From: JANNNF01 sp963772935
GTDB taxonomy: Bacteria > Pseudomonadota > Alphaproteobacteria > Rhodobacterales > Rhodobacteraceae
Length of the DNA: 64,000 nucleotides
Assembly (NCBI GenBank): GCA_963772935.1
Contig: CAVYZK010000001.1
Location: 124,001 to 188,000, forward strand
Reading direction: 5' to 3'
Shown: piece after piece, positions 60,773 to 64,000 of the stretch
Layout of the letters: every line of letters starts with the position of its first letter
Numbering within the stretch: the first letter of the stretch is position 1
Made by a program: the position numbers and the translations under genes
Notes under the pieces: model-generated
The model's database searches: none
What the model saw: the letters and a program-made list of their open reading frames with translations, nothing else
What the model was told of the DNA's origin: nothing

Positions 60773-62125
60773 ATGGAACGTTTTGACGTGGCAGTGATCG
60801 GCGCAGGGGTCGTGGGGGTCGCCACGGCGCGGCACCTGGCTCTGACTGGCGCCCGGGTCGTGCTGATCGAAAAAGGTGCCGATATTCTGTCTGGGGCGTC
60901 AAAGGCCAACAGTGCCATCCTGCACACCGGGTTTGATGCGCCAGAGGGCAGCCTGGAATTTTCCTGCATGCAGGCGGGCTATCAGGAGTTTCTGGCGCTG
61001 ATGGGGCCCTTGAATCTGTCCCTGCTGCACACTGGCGCGATGGTCGTCGCCTGGACCGAGGCGCAAGCCGAGACCCTGCCAGATATCCTCGCCGCCGCCC
61101 ATCGCAACGGGGTGACAGACACCCGCGCCTTGACCGCGCAAGAGGTTGCCACCCGCGAGCCGCAACTTGCGATCAGCCAAGGTGCCATTCTGGTGCCCGG
61201 TGAACATGTTATCGACCCCTGGACGCCGTTTCATGCCTATGCGCAGCAGATCCTTGCCCTTGGCTCCACGATCCTGCGGGGCACTGAGGTAACGGGCGGG
61301 GCCTTTGACGGCGTCTGGACGCTGCAAACCACGCAAGGGCCACTGCGCGCCACCACCGTGGTCAATGCGGCGGGGCTTCATGGCGACCGGATTGAGACGC
61401 TGCTGCTGGGCGATGCCCATTTCACCATCAAACCGCGCAAGGGCCAGTTCGTCGTCTTTGACAAGGCCGCAGCACGCCTGCTGACCCATATCGTGCTGCC
61501 GGTGCCTGACGCCCGTACCAAGGGCGTTGTTCTGTGCCGCACGGCCTTTGGCAATGTGCTCGTCGGCCCCACGGCCGAGGAAACGGCGGAACGCGACCGC
61601 CCGACTGTCACAACGGCAGAACTGCAGGCGCTGCTGGCCCGCGCCTCGCAAATCCTGCCAGCGCTGGCGGATATGCCGGTGACCGCGACCTATGCGGGCC
61701 TGCGTCCGGCATCTGACGAAAAGCACTACCGCATCCGACACGACCCTGCGCGCAACTGGCTGACGCTGGGGGGCATAAGGTCCACCGGACTGACCGCCTC
61801 GTTGGGGCTGGCACGCCATGCGGCGAACCTGCTGGGGGCGGGGCCGCCCGCAGACGCGCCAGCCGCACCGATGCCCAATCTGGCCGAGCATCGCCCACGC
61901 GACTGGCAAAGCCCCGGCCATGGTGGAATCCTCTGCCACTGCGAGCTTGTGACCCGCCGCGAAATCGACGCCGCGCTCGTCAGCCCCTTCCCCCCCGGTG
62001 ACCTTGGCGGCCTGCGGCGGCGCACGCGCTGTGCCATGGGGCGCTGTCAGGGGTTCAACTGTCTGGCCGCATTGGAGGAAATCACCCGTGGCCGCCTGCC
62101 TGCCCCCTTGGGGGTGCCGCGATGA
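60773..62125 (+). CDS. FAD-dependent oxidoreductase with BFD-like [2Fe-2S] domain (GlpA/GlpD-like)
   Basis: 450 residues from the ATG at 60773 (GGAAGG upstream). N-terminal FAD motif VAVIGAGVVGVATARHL, then GASKANSAILHTGFDA, typical of anaerobic-type glycerol-3-phosphate dehydrogenase (GlpA) and LhgO relatives. The C-terminal 70 residues carry the BFD iron-sulfur Cys pattern (LCHCELVTRREI, then RCAMGRCQGFNC). It overlaps by four bases with a GlpB/HcnB-like flavoprotein and is followed by an FGGY kinase, so the three probably convert a polyol to its ketose phosphate. Glycerol is the simplest candidate, other polyols the alternative. Confidence 0.88.
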   Translation: MERFDVAVIGAGVVGVATARHLALTGARVVLIEKGADILSGASKANSAILHTGFDAPEGSLEFSCMQAGYQEFLALMGPLNLSLLHTGAMVVAWTEAQAETLPDILAAAHRNGVTDTRALTAQEVATREPQLAISQGAILVPGEHVIDPWTPFHAYAQQILALGSTILRGTEVTGGAFDGVWTLQTTQGPLRATTVVNAAGLHGDRIETLLLGDAHFTIKPRKGQFVVFDKAAARLLTHIVLPVPDARTKGVVLCRTAFGNVLVGPTAEETAERDRPTVTTAELQALLARASQILPALADMPVTATYAGLRPASDEKHYRIRHDPARNWLTLGGIRSTGLTASLGLARHAANLLGAGPPADAPAAPMPNLAEHRPRDWQSPGHGGILCHCELVTRREIDAALVSPFPPGDLGGLRRRTRCAMGRCQGFNCLAALEEITRGRLPAPLGVPR

Positions 62126-63291
62126 CCGATGTTCTGATCGTCGGGGCCGGGCCAGCCGGGCTGGCTGCAGCGCAGGTTCTGGTGGCGGCAGGGCGCAAGG
62201 TGACGATCGCCGAACGCCAGCCGCATGCCGGAGGTATGCCGCTGACCTGCGGCCATTCCCCCTTTGGCTGGCGCGAGTTCCGCCGGGTGATGTCGGGTAC
62301 CGCCTATGCGCGCCGCCTGATCGCCGGCGCCGCAGGCGCGGATTTGCGGCTGGCAACGTCGGTCGTGGCGATAGACGACGACCGCGTCACCCTGACCTCG
62401 GATGCCGGGACTGAAATTCTACAACCGCGCCGCATTCTGCTTGCCACAGGCGCGCGCGAGGCCAGTCGGGCAGAGCGTCTGCTACCGGGGGAGCGGGCCT
62501 TGGGCCTTGTGACCACCGGCACCCTGCAGGACATGTGGTTCCGCCATGCAGCCCTGCCCTTTCGCCGCCCGGTCATCCTGGGCAGCGAGTTGGTCGCCAT
62601 GTCAGCGCTGCTAACCTGCCGTCAAGCTGGGGCAGCGCCACTGGCCCTGCTGGAACCGCAACAAACCCTTACCGCCCGCGCCCCCTTCCGATGGTTGCCA
62701 CGCGCCTTGGGCGTGCCGGTGCATCGGGGGGTGCAGATCACCGATCTGATCGCCCGTCAGGGGCGGCTGGCGGCTCTGCGCTTTCGCACACAGGGTCAGG
62801 ACCACGAGATTGCCTGCGATGGTCTGATCCTGACAGGCGGCTTCCAGCCTGAATCCAGCCTCGCACGGATGGCAGGGCTGGTGATCGACCCCTTGACCCG
62901 TGGCCCAAGCATCGACGGCAATGGCCGTACCTCTCATCCCGCGATTTATGCGGCGGGCAATGTGCTGCGCGGTGTCGAAACCGCGGGCTGGTGCTGGTCC
63001 GAGGGGCGCGCGGTTGCGGCGGCCATGCTGGCCGATGATGCCTCCCCTCAGGTGGCGCTGCGTGCCGGAGAGGGTCTGCGCTGGATCATGCCACAGGCGT
63101 GGCATGCCGGGGCCGCCCTGACCCTGCAACTGAACACCGCGCGCGCCCATCGCGGGCGGCTGGTGGCGCGGGACGCTTCGGGTGCAGAACTCTTTGCCCA
63201 AAACGTGACCACCGCGCCCGAGCGGCGCTTGACCATTACGCCTGATCTGGGTCCAACCACGGGCCCTGTCACCTTTTCGCTGGAGCAGTGA
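62122..63291 (+). CDS. NAD(P)/FAD-dependent oxidoreductase (GlpB/HcnB-like)
   Basis: 389 residues. FAD motif VLIVGAGPAGLAAAQVL at 4-20, second dinucleotide-binding segment shortened (VILGSELVAMSALL), and a late ILTGGFQPESSLA followed by IYAAGNVLRGVETAG that places FAD. It is the probable electron-transfer partner of the preceding GlpA-like subunit. The stop codon overlaps the kinase start. Confidence 0.87.
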   Translation: MTDVLIVGAGPAGLAAAQVLVAAGRKVTIAERQPHAGGMPLTCGHSPFGWREFRRVMSGTAYARRLIAGAAGADLRLATSVVAIDDDRVTLTSDAGTEILQPRRILLATGAREASRAERLLPGERALGLVTTGTLQDMWFRHAALPFRRPVILGSELVAMSALLTCRQAGAAPLALLEPQQTLTARAPFRWLPRALGVPVHRGVQITDLIARQGRLAALRFRTQGQDHEIACDGLILTGGFQPESSLARMAGLVIDPLTRGPSIDGNGRTSHPAIYAAGNVLRGVETAGWCWSEGRAVAAAMLADDASPQVALRAGEGLRWIMPQAWHAGAALTLQLNTARAHRGRLVARDASGAELFAQNVTTAPERRLTITPDLGPTTGPVTFSLEQ

Positions 63292-64000
63292 ATGCGGATT
63301 CTGGCGATTGATCAGGGCACCACCTCGACCCGCTTGCTGGAACTGACGGCACGTGGCACGCGCATTCTGGGCCAGCGGCGGCATCAAACCCGTTATCCTG
63401 CCCCGGATCAGGTAGAGATGGACCCTATCGAAATCCTGACGCATATCCGCGACCTTCTGGCCGACGCTGGCGCGGCGGACGGCATCGCCCTGGCCAATCA
63501 GGGTGAGACGTGCCTCGCTTGGGATGCCGCGACAGGCACGCCGCTGTCGCCGATGATCTCATGGCAGGACCGACGGTCGCTGTCGCTGCTGGCTGAGATG
63601 GACGCCCCTGCCATTACGGCACGGTCGGGCCTGCCGCTCGATCCGTATTTTTCGGCGGGCAAACTGGCGTGGATGCGGCGGCACCTGCCCGGCGTCGCCC
63701 GGCCCGGCGTGCGTCTGGGGACGTCGGACGCCTGGCTGCTGGACCAGTTGACCGGGCATTTCGCGACAGACCGGGCGACCGCCTCACGCACCGGGCTGTT
63801 GAACATGGCCACCGGAACGTGGGACGCAGAGCTTTGCGCGGCCTTCGATGTGCCGATTGAATCCTTGCCCGAAATCCGCGCCAATACGGCAGGCTTTGGT
63901 GCCATCGGGCGGGTGCCGGTTCTGGCCGCCATAGTGGATCAGCAGGCAGCACTTTATGGCCATGGGGCCCGCAACCCGGGTCAGGGCAAGATCACCTTCG
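63292..64000 (+). CDS. FGGY family carbohydrate kinase (glycerol kinase-like), 3' truncated by window end
   Basis: The first 236 codons are visible. The N-terminal phosphate-1 motif is AIDQGTTSTRLLEL, followed by GIALANQGETCLAWD, ISWQDRRS and LGTSDAWLLDQLTGHFATDRATASRTGLLN, the FGGY_N fold shared by glycerol, xylulose and erythritol kinases. The usual glycerol kinase W-D-R-R substrate block is partly kept (SWQDRR). It would phosphorylate the polyol before oxidation by the flavoproteins. The substrate-defining C-terminal domain is outside the window. Confidence 0.9.
   Translation, partial: MRILAIDQGTTSTRLLELTARGTRILGQRRHQTRYPAPDQVEMDPIEILTHIRDLLADAGAADGIALANQGETCLAWDAATGTPLSPMISWQDRRSLSLLAEMDAPAITARSGLPLDPYFSAGKLAWMRRHLPGVARPGVRLGTSDAWLLDQLTGHFATDRATASRTGLLNMATGTWDAELCAAFDVPIESLPEIRANTAGFGAIGRVPVLAAIVDQQAALYGHGARNPGQGKITF

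Noticed and set aside
1..64000. CRISPR arrays, tRNA or rRNA genes, prophage or IS transposases
   Set aside because: No regularly spaced repeats, RNA gene signatures or transposase motifs were seen on reading through the window.

Overview
The window is high-GC DNA with tightly packed operons, many ATGA stop/start overlaps and a gene content typical of an alphaproteobacterium of the Rhodobacteraceae (Rhodobacter/Pseudorhodobacter/Paracoccus-like). The evidence for this is malate thiokinase with malyl-CoA lyase and serine-glyoxylate aminotransferase, an ScfR-type regulator, many Tat-dependent binding proteins and a high density of ABC importers. It contains no rRNA, tRNA, phage, IS transposase or CRISPR. 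With six ABC uptake systems in 64 kb, each next to its own catabolic enzymes and regulator, it looks like an accessory scavenging region or extrachromosomal replicon.

Regions: (1) 2-2903, the end of an RbsABC-type sugar importer whose ATPase is split into two genes. (2) 3020-4676, a decayed alpha/beta-hydrolase remnant and a chaA cation/proton antiporter. (3) 5000-24844, a roughly 20-kb catabolic island. It has three leftward operons (acyl-CoA dehydrogenase/SDR/DUF993/TIM-barrel isomerase; CoA-transferase/enoyl-CoA hydratase/Dabb/glycerate 2-kinase; sugar-type ABC importer/Zn-alcohol dehydrogenase/aldehyde dehydrogenase/GMC oxidoreductase), two rightward aldo/keto reductases and a TetR-family gene. 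A shared inverted repeat, GTAAC-N6-GTTAC or a close variant, occurs in all three divergent promoter regions, so the island is probably one regulon.

(4) 25183-33500, a LysR gene, an AmiC/UrtA-like branched-chain-type importer and two amidase-signature enzymes, which together suggest amide uptake and hydrolysis. (5) 33726-41074, a ROK regulator, a second RbsABC-type importer (ATPase frameshifted) and two paralogous SGNH esterases at its flanks, which suggests uptake and deacylation of an acylated sugar. (6) 41315-46196, a LuxR-type regulator, a MetX-like alpha/beta hydrolase and an NMT1/THI5-type importer, ending in a strong terminator.

(7) 46522-52074, a leftward organosulfur operon (flavin reductase, TauD-like dioxygenase, LLM monooxygenase, SsuCAB importer). 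(8) 52944-58812, a serine-cycle operon (sga, mcl, mtkA, mtkB) divergent from an ScfR regulator, with nested palindromes between them. (9) 58864-64000, a tandem SnoaL protein, a DeoR regulator and a GlpA/GlpB/FGGY-kinase-like polyol operon running off the end.

The most notable observations are the TetR-linked operator family tying together an unassigned sugar/polyol-to-acyl-CoA pathway, a dispersed palindromic repeat (two copies, 25.0 and 52.5 kb), and two single-base frameshifts in otherwise intact genes. One of these has the layout of the release-factor-2 frameshift site.
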